Positions 1 through 10,169 of a DNA stretch of 64,000 bases are shown here, piece by piece (within the stretch, counting starts at the first letter, position 1; each line of letters starts with the position of its first letter). This DNA is from Artocarpus heterophyllus. Lineage: Eukaryota; Streptophyta; Magnoliopsida; Rosales; Moraceae. The stretch is from positions 20,917,460-20,981,459 of the forward strand of contig CM046341.1 in NCBI GenBank assembly GCA_025403435.1, read 5' to 3'. The position numbers were made by a program, and so were the translations under genes. The notes under the pieces were generated by a model. That model saw only the letters and a list, made by a program, of their open reading frames with translations, was not told where the DNA came from and did no database searches.

Positions 1-710
1 AAACTAAAGCACAAGGCTTACCTTTCTTTTCGAACCAAGCCTTACATTTCTGATAATCTTTCTTTAAGTGCCCAAATTTGTTACAAAAATAGCACTTAAC
101 AATGTGTTCCTTATTGTGGATTTGAGTTGACTCATTCAGGTTATGCAACTCCTTCTTGAACCTTTATTCTTGTTTTTTCTAGGCTTTTTTTTAGTGCATC
201 TTTTTAGCCTCTTGATTCACAAGATGAACGGAATGAGGTTTCTGATTCTTCAATCTCATCTCCTCTTGAACAAGCATACTGGTCAATTCATTAATATTCG
301 ATTTATCTTTAATTGTGTTATAGCTCATCTGGAATGGACCATATTGTTCAGGAGGAAGCGAGTTGAGAATGAACTATGCTAGAAAGTACTCATCCACAGA
401 CATCGCCAAAGACTTTAAGTTTCGCTGCTATATTGTCATTTCAAGGACAATGCTCATGCATAGTACAAGAACCATCAAGAGACTTTTAATGTTGTTTGCT
501 ACTGTCATTCATATGAACATTAAACTTAATCTGTTCGACCTCTCCATACTTTATGAAAAGATTTCTCCTACTTACTACTATCATCAGTAATAGTAGTGGG
601 TTCCTTATCTTGAAGCGCTAAATCAAGATCCATGACACCTAAGTGAAATTGGACTTGTTCGCACCAATAAGAGAAATTCAATCCATTAAATAAGGGAACA
701 GATGAAGCAT
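1..710 (-). pseudogene. Decayed Ty1/copia gag (element C0)
   Basis: Read on the minus strand this is the Gag region of a Ty1/copia element of the UBN2 type, a nucleocapsid that packages element RNA in the cytoplasm. Near 700-590 the translation contains PLFNGLNFSYW and HLGVMDLDLALQ, the usual N-terminal copia Gag block. Near 53-94 lies a CCHC zinc knuckle (CYFCNKFGH...) whose last cysteine is replaced by tyrosine. The expected start ATG-GCT-TCA appears to have lost one G at about 708, which puts the conserved block out of frame with the ATG, and further stops and shifts occur between 1 and 560. It belongs with the PBS at 1999 and the LTR at 2013-2428. The pol genes and 3' LTR would lie left of the window. 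Confidence 0.75.
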
Positions 711-1998
711 GTGAATGCAGAGAAACATAAATAGATACTGCATATTGCAAGAAACATTCATACATAAATGCTTTGAGATAATCACATAATTAGATTCAAA
801 CTTAAATAATAATTGTATATCCTAGTACTCGTTTGGGTGATACTAAGACATACAAACTATAAATGATGCTAATTAAAAAATAAAAATTTAATTTGGTAAT
901 CATAAATATGACCAATAAAAATGCTTGCTATCTTTGGATAAACAAACAAAAATAATAGGACATATTAATTACCAACGATTATATTCATCAATTATAAACA
1001 AAGCTAATCAACCTTTGGGCGATTCCTAAGTTTTTATAATATATGAAATTCAATAACCCATGATCAATAAATGTCATCTCAATTATAAGCATCAAAATTT
1101 ATAGGATTGTTGAATTTTTGTTTCTCAATTTGAAAATTACTAAGCTTTAAAGTTTAGTCACTTTAGTAACTAACAAACTACAATTATATAATTTCAAAAT
1201 TAGAAACAATATCAGTACTTAATAGAATCATATGTGCATCGCTTATTATATGCTGCCATCAGTAATTAATTTAATGGGCCAATACATATAATCGTAAGAG
1301 CATTACATACATATTATATACACTAAACAAGTGTAATGAATATATACAGTACATGTATGAGTTAAAGCCCTTCGTGATCATCTTACCAGGATACAAGATA
1401 TATACCCTTTACCATATTAATTAACCATGTGCAATGTACTCTTTTATGATTGTAGATCATGAATTTTTTTTTTTTCGTTTCCGTCAATTCGCATGTATAT
1501 GCGATTTCCTTTCAATTTTCTTTAATTTAACTTTTCGTTGTAGATTTGAATACATATATTCGAATATATATACAGATATGCATATATAAAGAATACAAAG
1601 AAATGACGAAAAAAAAAAAAAGGTTCCGTCAATCCTAATACACATGCGCATGCATAGACTGGGCATGCAAAGAAAACAAAGAAAAAGTAAAAGTTTTCTT
1701 CACAGAGATATACAATATATCTTGTACATTAACAGACAATCAATTATACTGCAAAGCATTTATTATATTGCACAGACTCTTTCTTTTTTTTTTTTTGAGC
1801 CATACGAAAACTGCAAATTCAATATTGTTCCCTTTGTTTGAATTCAAAGACATATATGAATTAGGAATGCATGATTAGAGCGTACAATAAATGCCTAGAA
1901 TGGTAATAAATGCTTGGCATCGATAACAGTTCATAAAACAATTCGGTTCCATGGAATATAATGGTAAAAGAAAAATCATGAGTTTTAAAAATCTAATT
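711..1998 (-). other. Non-coding leader of copia C0
   Basis: This stretch lies between the primer-binding site and gag of C0 on the minus strand. It is AT-rich, with poly-T/poly-A runs near 1466, 1610 and 1780 and a palindrome-rich ATATAT tract near 1555-1590. I see no conserved protein signature. At about 1.3 kb it is long for a copia leader, so an old small insertion may be hidden in it, but I could not identify one. Confidence 0.5.
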
Positions 1999-2010
1999 GC
2001 TCTGATACCA
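1999..2010 (-). other. Primer-binding site of C0 (tRNA-iMet type)
   Basis: On the minus strand the sequence is TGGTATCAGAGC, the standard plant copia primer-binding site complementary to the 3' end of initiator tRNA-Met. It lies two bases inside the LTR end at 2013, which fixes the element's orientation as minus. Confidence 0.9.
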
Positions 2011-2012
2011 AA

Positions 2013-2428
2013 TGTTAAAACTTTAATATTTGTAATTTCTAGCAATCTTTGAACTCAATAATTTTCACATAAAAATATTTAAAGCGTACCTTGATTCATA
2101 GCATCAATTTTCAGAGAACTCTGCAAAAGAAATTGTCAGAGAAGAACCCAGTTTCTCTCTTAAACCCAAAGTTATTTTTAACTTATTTTTCTGATGGAGA
2201 GAAAGATACTATTGATTGGGTGGAGAGAGGACTAGACTCTTATTTATAGACTATCAATAGGTGTCTTTCCATCAAAGCACATATCTCTTCAGATATAGAC
2301 GCATCTTTTAATAAGAGTTGCAACCCCTCATAACCAATAGAATTTTAACATTTAACTAATTATTAAACTAAATAAATTTGATAAATTTTATAGGCCTTCA
2401 ATTAATTATGTGAGCTATAATTCTAACA
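2013..2428 (-). mobile_element. 5' LTR of copia C0
   Basis: This 416-bp LTR runs on the minus strand from TGTTAGAATT (at 2428) to TTTTAACA (at 2013), the canonical TG...CA ends, and is followed by the PBS. Bases 2429-2433 (AGCAC) should be one copy of the 5-bp target duplication; the second copy should flank the 3' LTR outside the window. Minus-strand sequence near 2246 (TATAAATAAGAGTC) is a plausible TATA box. Confidence 0.8.
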
Positions 2429-3056
2429 AGCACTTCTCATAACTTGATCATTTCGCTGAGTTGTGGGCAGCAAAGTTGACGTCTCTATTTTTTGGTGGAA
2501 AGTTGAAGTCTCTTGATCCAAAGAAAATCGGGCATTTTGAAACTTCGCTACGATGTTTAGAGTCCTGATGTATTCCAAGGACAAAGCTCGAACGAAGACG
2601 ATAAACACTTGATGGCCTGCAAGGAATCGTTCCCTAGAATGATGGTAGGCAACTAGTGGATCAGCCGGGTTGGTAGGTATTCTTTCAACCTTTTAAACTC
2701 ATGAGATATAAGCATTATATTGTCCCACCGAACCAATCTTTATAGGCAGAGTTTAAAATTCACATGATCCGCTACTGAATTTGATCAGGAGAAAACAAAA
2801 GGCCAACAAAAAGCTTGAATTCACATGATCCTTGGGCAATCAATTTGCATCAAGAACGTATCCCCACTGTTACACAATTAGTTTCTTCATGCCTTCTTTC
2901 AGTAACAAATTTAAGCTTTACCATACAAATAAAAGTATGATACAATTATACAAGGGGAAAAAAAATAACACTATTTTTGTCGCAGTTCCTTGGTGAAAAA
3001 ACAAGCTTAAACTCAGTCACGAACTAACATAACGGTTACTTCGTCATATATACATG
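2429..3056. other. Intergenic region between C0 and the bHLH gene 3' end
   Basis: No gene is recognised here. The only open frame, at 2423-2608 on the minus strand, is short, crosses the LTR border and has no motif. Part of the right half may be 3' UTR of the bHLH gene. Confidence 0.5.
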
Positions 3057-3062
3057 TTTATT
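3057..3062 (-). terminator. Candidate polyadenylation signal of the bHLH gene
   Basis: AATAAA on the minus strand, about 200 bp downstream of the bHLH stop codon at 3259-3261. Position and hexamer fit a plant near-upstream element, but plant signals are loose and the cleavage site is not visible. Confidence 0.35.
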
Positions 3063-3258
3063 GCAAGAATTTTCAGCAGATTAAAATCACCACAAACTAT
3101 GCAAGGACGACTCCTGTGAACTTGTGAGACTGTAACTCATACTTTTTTTAAGAGCTATCAAGCCTAAGATGGCAACAAATTGGTCTCAACCCAATCCCCA
3201 CCTTCTGAAGCCCTATGATCTGAAGCCATTTTAGTCGTCTACTGTCAGTTAGAGAACT

Positions 3259-3312
3259 CTATGTAGTTTGTTTACAACCACAACTGCAATGTTCAAGTTC
3301 TTTGTTGAGCTT
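3259..3312 (-). other. bHLH128: bHLH gene exon 6 (C-terminal tail and stop)
   Basis: 17 codons plus stop: KLNKELEHCSCGCKQTT then TAG, after the acceptor TTAACAG. The short CSCGC tail is common at the end of this subgroup. It is too short to show up as an open reading frame and was found by looking for the expected tail downstream of exon 5. Confidence 0.88.
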
Positions 3313-6300
3313 CTGTTAAGAAAAAAAAAGTGGAAGCATGTCACAGGACTTCAAAACGAGATTAAGTATAGTTCTAACACTTTGGGGAAAAAAATTACAA
3401 GTTTCTGAATGCAGGTGAAGAGAAAAAAAATTCACCATTGAAAAGTTTAACTTGATACACAATGCATGGCGACAAGGCATTCTTTTTAGAGTTGGCCAGG
3501 GGCACCATCTTGTGCACCAATATTTTTTGCCAAATGATAGTGACTAGACTTAGAATCACTTAAGGGTCTGTTTGGTCACGGGTTCGAATTTGTGTACTTC
3601 TCAACCTTTTTGGTTTGAACTGAAAATTCCAAACCCAAGTGGTTTAAACAGTAATTTGAACTGGCATTTGGAAGCATAGAATCTGGATAGGAATAAAACA
3701 TTATATCAAGGGATTGGATAGTAAGAATTGAGAAGAAATCATAAATGGAGCCCCGTAGTATATCAAATAGGTCCAAACCCATGAAGCATAGAATCTGGAT
3801 AGGAATAAAACATCATATCAAGGAATTGGATAGTGAGAATGAGAAGAAATCATAAATGGAGCCCTGTAGTATATCAATTAGGTCCAAACCCATGTGACTT
3901 AGGGATGGGGGGAGTAAGTTTAAAAGAATTGGCTTGGGATGGATTGAAAACTCATATCAGGTTCAAAACCGCCTCAGCCAAATGCACATCCAAACACAAT
4001 TTGAACCAGGTTTGGGTTCAAGCCCACGAGAATCTACAAACAAAATGCATCCTAAGTTTTTTATGGTGGTCAGTTTACATGGTGGACCTCCCACCTCTAT
4101 TGGGGTCCAAAAATTGGTGCGATATTTATTCTTTTCGTGTAAAATTGGGTGCAGAAGTTAATATTCCTAGTATTATTCGTGTCCTTCTATCTACACAAGT
4201 ATGAAACAAAAGACATGCGAATCATGATCATCCAATCCGAAGAGTCTCAAAATACACAGAAAGGAAAATAATGACAGTAGCACAAAGGACAATGTTGTAA
4301 TTTGTCGAGTTGTAACAAACCTGGACTTCGTTTTGAAGGCCCTTAATATGTTGAACAGCCAAATCCAACATGTCTGCATAGCTTGTTTGCTGCAACCACA
4401 ATATCAAAGAAAGTACGCACAATGTGTCGTTCATCACCACTAATGGTAATTTCATAAAAATGTGATCAGTAATATTGTCTGCTTTTGTCCCTGATAACTT
4501 ACATGGTAATCTGCACTCTTACTCTATGACTGAACCTAGCAAATTGCTGATACTAGTCCATCGCTCAATGCACATTCCTAACTAAATTTTACAAAATAGT
4601 GGCAGTCCATCATATACATTTGACGGGCTCATCATACTAGTTTCCATTGCTCAAGCACTCACCACCGAAAGCAAAAAAATTAGAAATAATTGATCATATT
4701 CCTGACTACATTGGACAGTCCATATAACTTTTTATGACACGTACTTTCATTCGACGCCATTTTTTGTGCTTGAGGTCTCCATATTCTAGCTTCCACTTTT
4801 GGAAATGGTGAGTATATCAAATAAGCTACTACACGAGTTGGGTTGTATGCCCCATTAGTGGGCTGGACAATTGATGGGCATGACTCAATTAGCTCTAAGA
4901 AAAAGAAGGATCAAATCCCCGAATGGGGAGGAAAACCCAACAACACACTGCTATGATATCCGTCAGAGCATAGCTAACTTGTTATGTGACACTGTCCAAA
5001 CGATCAAATCCGCCAAAAGAGAAAATCTTTCCAAACAATCAGCTCTATCATCTTAAGAAACCTAGATGTAGTGTCCAGGTCAACAAGTCAAAGGTCATTA
5101 AATTGCTAACTCTCATGAGGACCAGTATTGAAAAAATGTATTATGCAGTGAAACTTCCTCTTTTCTTTATAAGAGTATTACGGTGTAAATCATAGAACAC
5201 AGTAAATTCTCGAATAATGTGTTATAATGCCACCCACGAATTGAAAACAAAAAGACAAACACACAAAGATATATAAACTTTGGCAGGCTAGTCTTCTGAT
5301 TGAGACTCAAACCCAACTGATAATACAAATACAAAGTAACGGTTCAATAATTCTTGGTCTCAATAAGTTGAAAGTTAAAGTAGGTCCCAAAAACAAACGA
5401 CCGAAATATATTTAGAGCAATTAAATCTTAATCAAGAAAATTATTTATTAAAAAAAATTAAATATTTAACACTAATGGCCCTTAAACTTTAGGGATCATT
5501 TGGTATTGTTTTAAAATAGGTGAAAATGTTTTTGTTTTGAAAAATAGAAATTTTTTTAGAATTGTGCTAAGAGTGTTTTTAAAATTTTTGCCTCGAAAAA
5601 CGTGCAAAAACATTTTTAAAAATTATGAGAATGAAACCAAATGGGGCCTTAGTGTCTCATTCACTTCCCCATCTGAACCTTAAAGATCACCACTTTATCC
5701 CCTAAACTTTAAAAACTCTTCACTTTGCCCCCTGAGTTTCAAATATCACCATTTTGCCCTTGTTTTTGAAACTTTTTTTTTTTAGATTTTCCATTTAAGT
5801 GGACGGAATTAAACCCACGCGATTCGCATATGGGTTAGTTGTAATAGTAAAAATGAGATTTTATCATTCCTAAGTTTTCTTTCACGTTTACACTCTCACT
5901 TGACGACTCTTGTTGATCTATACTCTCATTTAGGAAGAGTTTACCTACATATATCTTTTCATTTTTAATACGTAACTCATTTAATAAGTTGATACTGTTT
6001 GCTAATATCTGAATTTGAACACTAAAGAAGATGAGTTACGCATTAAATAACAAGGGACATCAACGAATAATATAAAAAAAAAAATGTTCCTACAAACCTT
6101 TCTTAAATAAGAGCAGATAAAAAAAATGTTAAATAAGAGTGTAAATGTAAACAAAACTAAAGAGTAATAAAAGATCATTTTTGCTCGTACAGGTGACCTT
6201 TATGCTAATTACGTGGGCTAAATTCTGTCCATTTGAATAGAAAATCGGTAAAGCATAAAAAATATAGAGGATTAAAACAAGGATAAAATGGTGATTTCAA

Positions 6301-9300
6301 AATTTAGGGTGCACAGTGAGGAGTTTTAAAGGTTCAAGAGGTAAAATGATGATTTTTAAAGTTCAGCGGACAAAATAAGAAAAACCTTAAAGTTTAGGGG
6401 CCATTACTGTTAATAACCTAAAAATTGAACAGGGTGTTTGTTTCACCAATTTGAACCAAGAAGTTTTGGTTCAATTTGGTTTTGTTACAGTGCTTTCTAT
6501 CATAAAAGTTGAATTGTTATAGAGTTTTCAATTCGAAACAGCGAAACTAACCCCCCATAAATCACACATACCAGTAACATTGAGCAAGAGTCAGTTTTTA
6601 CAAGCATAACATTATTACCTTATCCATGTTTGGAACAAGCTCTTGGAGTTTCTTTAGTTTCCCACTTATTCTAGTTCTTCGCTCCTGTATATAAATGAAT
6701 AAACATAAGTTATCTGAAATCATTACAATTTTATGCATATAACTTTATGCAATAGCAATCCAGAATAATGCTCTCCAATTTGCTGAAAAAGAAAAAGAAA
6801 AAGGAAAAAAAAGAGGAAGATTGGGGACTTAAAACACAAAATAATAACACAATGATAACAACGATAACAATAATAGAATATAGATAATGTTGTTCATTAG
6901 ATGTCATGAACACCATACCATCTCTGCCAAAGATAGTCTTCTATCCAAAAATGAAAAACACCTAATCCTTTCAGCAAAAGAGTGCTCGTATTATCTGTAA
7001 CGTATTTACTATTTACTAACCCTTTCAGCAATACTTCGTGGGTGCGTTGCACAACCTCGCTTGGCACGGATTTTGCAGGGAACAGAGTCCTCAGGTATGT
7101 GAAGTAGCTTCTCCACTGCTGCCATTTCTATAGTTGTCTGTGGAAGGCTAAACTGAAGTGGAAACAAATCAGAAACTGGAACAGATCTATGCATGAGGCT
7201 TTATGTGAAAATTAAAATAAAGTCATCACAGGAAACTAAAATGATTCATAACATATATGAGCTGCTTCTTTTCTTTTTCCGTGAATAGTCCAGCTGGAGA
7301 AATAATATGAACGCCTGTAGCTTATCCCAATCTCATATTCAGCTTATTCGATCCTTAAAATAGTTTAACGGATTTAGACTTTGGACTCCATTAGTCACGT
7401 CCAGTGACATTAGATAACTTATAGTTTAGTTTTGATAACTAAATCAGAAAATGTGAGTGTGACCCCTGAACTACAAACAAAGTTCATCAGATTAATATGC
7501 TAAAAACACAGCCATAAACAGCCAAGAGGTACCTGAGATTCTAAGACATTAAGACAGTTATATATGTCTCCGTCCATAATTTTAGTTCGTTTGCTTGGTG
7601 GAGCAGAAAAGACGATAGAATTGGTATTGTCCCAGGAGTCCATTCCAAAGCTCGTGGCAAAAGAATGCTGTGGCGTTATGTTGGCCATTTTCAGAGCTTG
7701 ACACCATCAATGATGTTTTCACTTACTTCAGAAATTTGAGAAAGAGAATCTTGTCTGGTGAAGCTCAATTGGGACTTCAACCTTGACACTCCATGTCCAC
7801 AATTGTTACCACCTTGGGAGCCATAACATCCTGTTCCCCTTGTAAGTGTAAACCCTCCTGCTGCTCACGTTTTCAGAAAACATAGAAGACATTCAACACT
7901 CATTTACATCTATAATCGTGTCATTTACAAGTCTCAAAACATACTTATAAGTTACATATCAAGAATTTCCAATATATATCAGACGAACAAAAAAGTTACA
8001 CATTCCAATTGTTTTGGCAGATAAGGCACGTTTCAGGAAACCAGTTATAGAAGACATGGAGCAATAATGTACACATCCCTGCTACTCTTAATTGTTTTGT
8101 ACTAATCAATGTTGCAAAGCAGACTCTTTGAACCGGATTAAGCTATTCATAAATCCCGTATTAAAAAAAAAAAAAAACACACGCCTAACAATTGCAAAGG
8201 GTAATCCACTTGTTATATATGTTGCCAATTGATTTAAGAGAGAGGATAATGTTGTGCTTGGCAAAGGGGAAAGAAAATAAGGAGGAAAGCTATAATACTT
8301 TGGTGGGGAAAAAAAAAGAAAGGAAGGATGATTTTTTTTTTTTAGTTGTGTTTGGTAAGGCTTTCCTCCGATGCTTCAACTTTGGAAGGATTAAGATTGG
8401 AGTCTTCTGGAGGATTTTGAATCCCTCACCCCACTCCATTCTCTTCTCTAATCTTTCCTACTAATAAACAAGTAGAAGTCTAAAAATCCATCCACTAATC
8501 CTCCCACTTTTTCCCTCCACCACACAATGGTGGAGCTACACAATGATAAACATGGACGGCCGCCCCCTCTTTCTTTTAATATTGTATGTAAAAACACAAA
8601 TTAATGAAAATCAATTGAGTAATACTATTACTAAATACGGCGTTGGAAAGGAGACATATGATAAGACCATTCTTTTTTTTTAAAAAAAAAAAGGAGAGCT
8701 ACATCCCATGCTTACGTGGATGTACGAGCTGTTCATTAAAAATCATTTATTACGTCTTTAACTAAACTCAAAAGCTAATGGTCTCAACCGATTTTAGTTA
8801 ATAGAGCCGCTTTCCAATAAAATGCGACAATCCTCAATAATTATGCTTCAAATTCCTAAACCCAATAATTAGTTGCTTAGTAAAATAAAAACGTCATTAT
8901 CAAAAAATAAATTAATAAATAAAAATTTCCACAAATCTACCGTTTCACCATCCAACCTCTTAGTACCAGATTTAGGATGGCAAAATTTTTAGGGGGAAAA
9001 AAGGCAAAAAAATAAAACTTGAAAGAAATCATAAATCGTAAATGAGAAAAAGGGACTGTTAATTCACGGTGTTCAGATGATTCAATTATTACGAGGATAC
9101 TTTGAAAAATGAGCCAAAAAAAATTTTACATTAAACAAATGACTTTTTTTTCAAAAAAGACACGTTTTTGTCATAAAAAAAACTACTCTAGTTTTTAAAA
9201 AAATAAAAAAAAATTATAGCAAGAAGAAAAACTTAACAAAATAAAAAAAAATTGAAATAATTTTTATACCTAAAAAATTTATTTTTTGGTATTAAAAGCT

Positions 9301-9925
9301 GTCAAAAAAAATTATTTGTCTAAAAAAATTTTTTATAAAGTCTTTTTTCAAAATCCCATTATTGAGACCACCAACAAGTGGCCAAGTGGTCCCACGACGA
9401 CGTGGAACTCTTCTTCCTGCCACTTGGCAGGGACAAAATCGTCATTCGAAAACAGTTCTTGAAAAAATAAAACAAAAAAAGGGAAAAAAGAAAATTTGGC
9501 TTTAGCTTACCATTAGTGTTCTTATCAGTGGCAGTGAGATGGCTAAGGAATCCTGCAGGAGAACTCCTCTGTCGGAGCAAAGACGACGACGGAGAATCCG
9601 CCGAAGACGACGACGAAGACGAAGATCCGATCCTCGCGGCTATCTCGTCGAGGCCGTGCGATCTGTTCAAGGGCTTGTTGTGCTGATGCTGCTCGGCGGA
9701 GGAGTTGATCTTGCAGGTTGACTCCGTCGTGATCGACGACGAGTCAGCGGAAAAATAGTGGCTGTGGCTCGGCGGCGAAGGAATCGATTTGAGGATGGAG
9801 CCGAACTCGCGCTCGGCTCCGATGACGGCGTCGACGGCCGTGGCTAGGAGCGAGCTCGGAGCCGAACCGTACCGACTCAGGCCGGTCGGTTTCTGAGATG
9901 GTGAAGATGAGCTTGCGGGGTGCAT
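3259..9925 (-). CDS. bHLH128: bHLH transcription factor, bHLH128/FBH-like, split by introns
   Basis: A nuclear DNA-binding regulator of the plant bHLH subgroup containing Arabidopsis bHLH128/bHLH130 and the FLOWERING BHLH proteins. Six homologous blocks on the minus strand join with GT-AG borders: 9511-9925, 7533-7860 (frame problem, see exon 2), 7021-7152, 6619-6684, 4321-4389 and 3259-3312. The model gives about 334 residues if the 59-nt segment 7668-7726 is removed. Residues 1-138 carry the GLSRYGSAPSSLL and RQRSSPAGFLSHL blocks typical of bHLH128. Later blocks are KSQLSFTRQDSLSQISE, NSIVFSAPPSKR, EDSVPCKIRAKRGCATHPR, the basic region and helices (RSIAER/ERRTRISGKLKKLQ, then TSYADMLDLAVQHIKGLQ) and a Cys-rich tail (HCSCGCKQTT). 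In the basic region the usual His of the H-E-R trio is Arg while Glu and Arg are kept, which predicts E-box rather than strict G-box binding. The family assignment is firm; whether the gene is intact depends on exon 2. Confidence 0.88.
3564..4052. mobile_element. Tourist-like MITE in the last bHLH intron
   Basis: The element is flanked by TAA on both sides (3561-3563 and 4053-4055), the 3-bp duplication of PIF/Harbinger-type MITEs. Its ends are imperfect inverted repeats: GGGTCTGTTTGGT on the left, and on the right GGATGCATTTTGTTTG when reversed. The inside (GAACTGGCATTTGGAAG and ATTATATCAA) matches the MITE at 44045-44413, so both belong to one family. It is longer than its relatives because of an internal 112-bp duplication. 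Confidence 0.7.
3671..3894 (+). repeat. 112-bp tandem duplication inside the MITE
   Basis: Two adjacent copies, 3671-3782 and 3783-3894, both starting GAAGCATAGAATCTGGATAG and both ending GGTCCAAACCCATG. They differ at about ten positions, so the duplication is not recent. It produces most of the short open frames seen here, which I do not regard as genes. Confidence 0.85.
4321..4389 (-). other. bHLH128: bHLH gene exon 5 (loop and helix 2)
   Basis: 23 complete codons from QTSYADMLDLAVQHIKG to NEVQ, between the acceptor GGTTGCAG and the donor GTTTGT. This is the loop and dimerising helix 2. The SYADMLDLAV spelling is typical of the bHLH128 branch rather than of the bHLH80/81 branch. Confidence 0.93.
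5464..6413. mobile_element. Long-terminal-inverted-repeat element in a bHLH intron
   Basis: A 950-bp element between exons 5 and 4. The left end (AACACTAATGGCCCTTAAAC) is the imperfect inverse of the right end (TTTAGGGGCCATTACTGTTA). The inverted similarity continues inward for more than 100 bp: 5665-5765 against 6285-6395, both built of phrases like CCCCTAAACTTTAAA. This resembles the non-autonomous long-TIR (Mutator-like) repeats common in plant introns. No transposase is present. Confidence 0.6.
5492..5648. mobile_element. Short Tourist-like MITE nested in the long-TIR element
   Basis: 157 bp flanked by TTA on both sides (5489-5491 and 5649-5651). Its ends are GGGATCATTTGGT and, reversed, GGCCCCATTTGGT. 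It sits inside the left arm of the surrounding long-TIR element, which explains why that arm lacks continuous inverse similarity to the right arm at this point. Confidence 0.7.
6619..6684 (-). other. bHLH128: bHLH gene exon 4 (end of basic region, helix 1)
   Basis: 22 complete codons, ERRTRISGKLKKLQELVPNM plus DK, between the acceptor ATATACAG and the donor GTAATA. It joins exon 3 in frame to make the continuous basic region and helix 1. Confidence 0.93.
7021..7152 (-). other. bHLH128: bHLH gene exon 3 (linker and basic region)
   Basis: 44 complete codons, from FSLPQTTIEM after the acceptor TTCCACTTCAG to RSIAER before the donor GTTAGT. It contains the subgroup signature EDSVPCKIRAKRGCATHPR and the first half of the basic region with the DNA-contacting Glu of AER. 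Confidence 0.93.
7533..7860 (-). other. bHLH128: bHLH gene exon 2 with a frame problem
   Basis: On the minus strand the exon starts after GTGAGCAG/CAG (7860 or 7857) and ends at TCTCAG|GTACCT. Its first part (7860-7727) codes ...KSQLSFTRQDSLSQISE and its last part (7667-7533) codes HSFATSFGMDSW... to ...NVLESQ, but these are in different frames. Read straight through, a TGA follows DGVKL. The 59 bases between them begin GTAAGT and end CCACAG, so splicing them out restores the frame exactly. Alternatively, two extra single bases (one T in 7698-7699, plus 7668 on the plus strand) account for it, because the intervening bases still read like the family sequence (SSENGQHNAT). Confidence 0.7.
7861..9510 (-). 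other. First intron of the bHLH gene
   Basis: 1.65 kb of AT-rich intron between exon 1 and exon 2, with several poly-A/T runs (8162, 8330, 8674, 9120-9350). A possible decayed foldback element at about 8230-8530 has weak terminal similarity (TTGTGCTTGGCAAAGGGG against the reverse of CTTTTTCCCTCCACCACACA), but it is not convincing. No coding signal is seen. Confidence 0.7.
9511..9925 (-). other. bHLH128: bHLH gene exon 1 (start codon to donor)
   Basis: Codes residues 1-138 plus one base of the next codon. The ATG at 9923-9925 is followed by a Ser-rich N-terminus and the family block GLSRYGSAPSSLL. The exon ends at ...ACTAATG|GTAAGC, a consensus donor at 9510-9509. A run of Ser codons near 9600-9640 (SSSSSSSS) is a trinucleotide-like tract that may vary in length between individuals. 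The open frame continues past the donor into intron sequence rich in A and T, which argues that translation ends at the donor. Confidence 0.87.
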
Positions 9926-10084
9926 CTATTGCTTCCGATGATAACGAATCGGAGGGTAGGAGGTAGAGAGAGAGGGGAGATGAAAGAGAAATGGAAGCTC
10001 GTCTTAGGGAGAGAGAGAAGGGAAGTGGATGCCTATCGGGGGAAGTCTATGAGAGGTGATTGGTAGACCCGCGGGTGAGGAATA

Positions 10085-10093
10085 TTTTATATA
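10085..10093 (-). promoter_or_regulatory. TATA box of the bHLH gene promoter
   Basis: Minus-strand TATATAAAA lies 160 bp upstream of the start codon. Between it and the ATG lies a CT-rich stretch (9958-10025) with repeated CTCTCT, typical of plant 5' leaders. Transcription would be expected to start about 30 bp downstream, near 10055. Confidence 0.55.
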
Positions 10094-10157
10094 TCTTCTT
10101 TGAAAAAACAGTTTACGATAGGACGAACGGAGGAGATTTACTCTGTACGGACTTCTT

Positions 10158-10163
10158 CACGTG
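10158..10163. promoter_or_regulatory. G-box (CACGTG) upstream of the bHLH gene
   Basis: A palindromic CACGTG about 65 bp upstream of the TATA box. G-boxes are bound by bHLH and bZIP factors, so it is a candidate input site for the gene. A single 6-bp match can occur by chance. Confidence 0.35.
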
Positions 10164-10169
10164 TGAGAA

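Noticed and set aside
8230..8530. Possible foldback MITE in the first bHLH intron
   Set aside because: Terminal similarity is weak and no flanking duplication could be defined.
9539..9721. Arginine-rich open frame on the plus strand
   Set aside because: It is the antisense of the serine-codon tract of bHLH exon 1.
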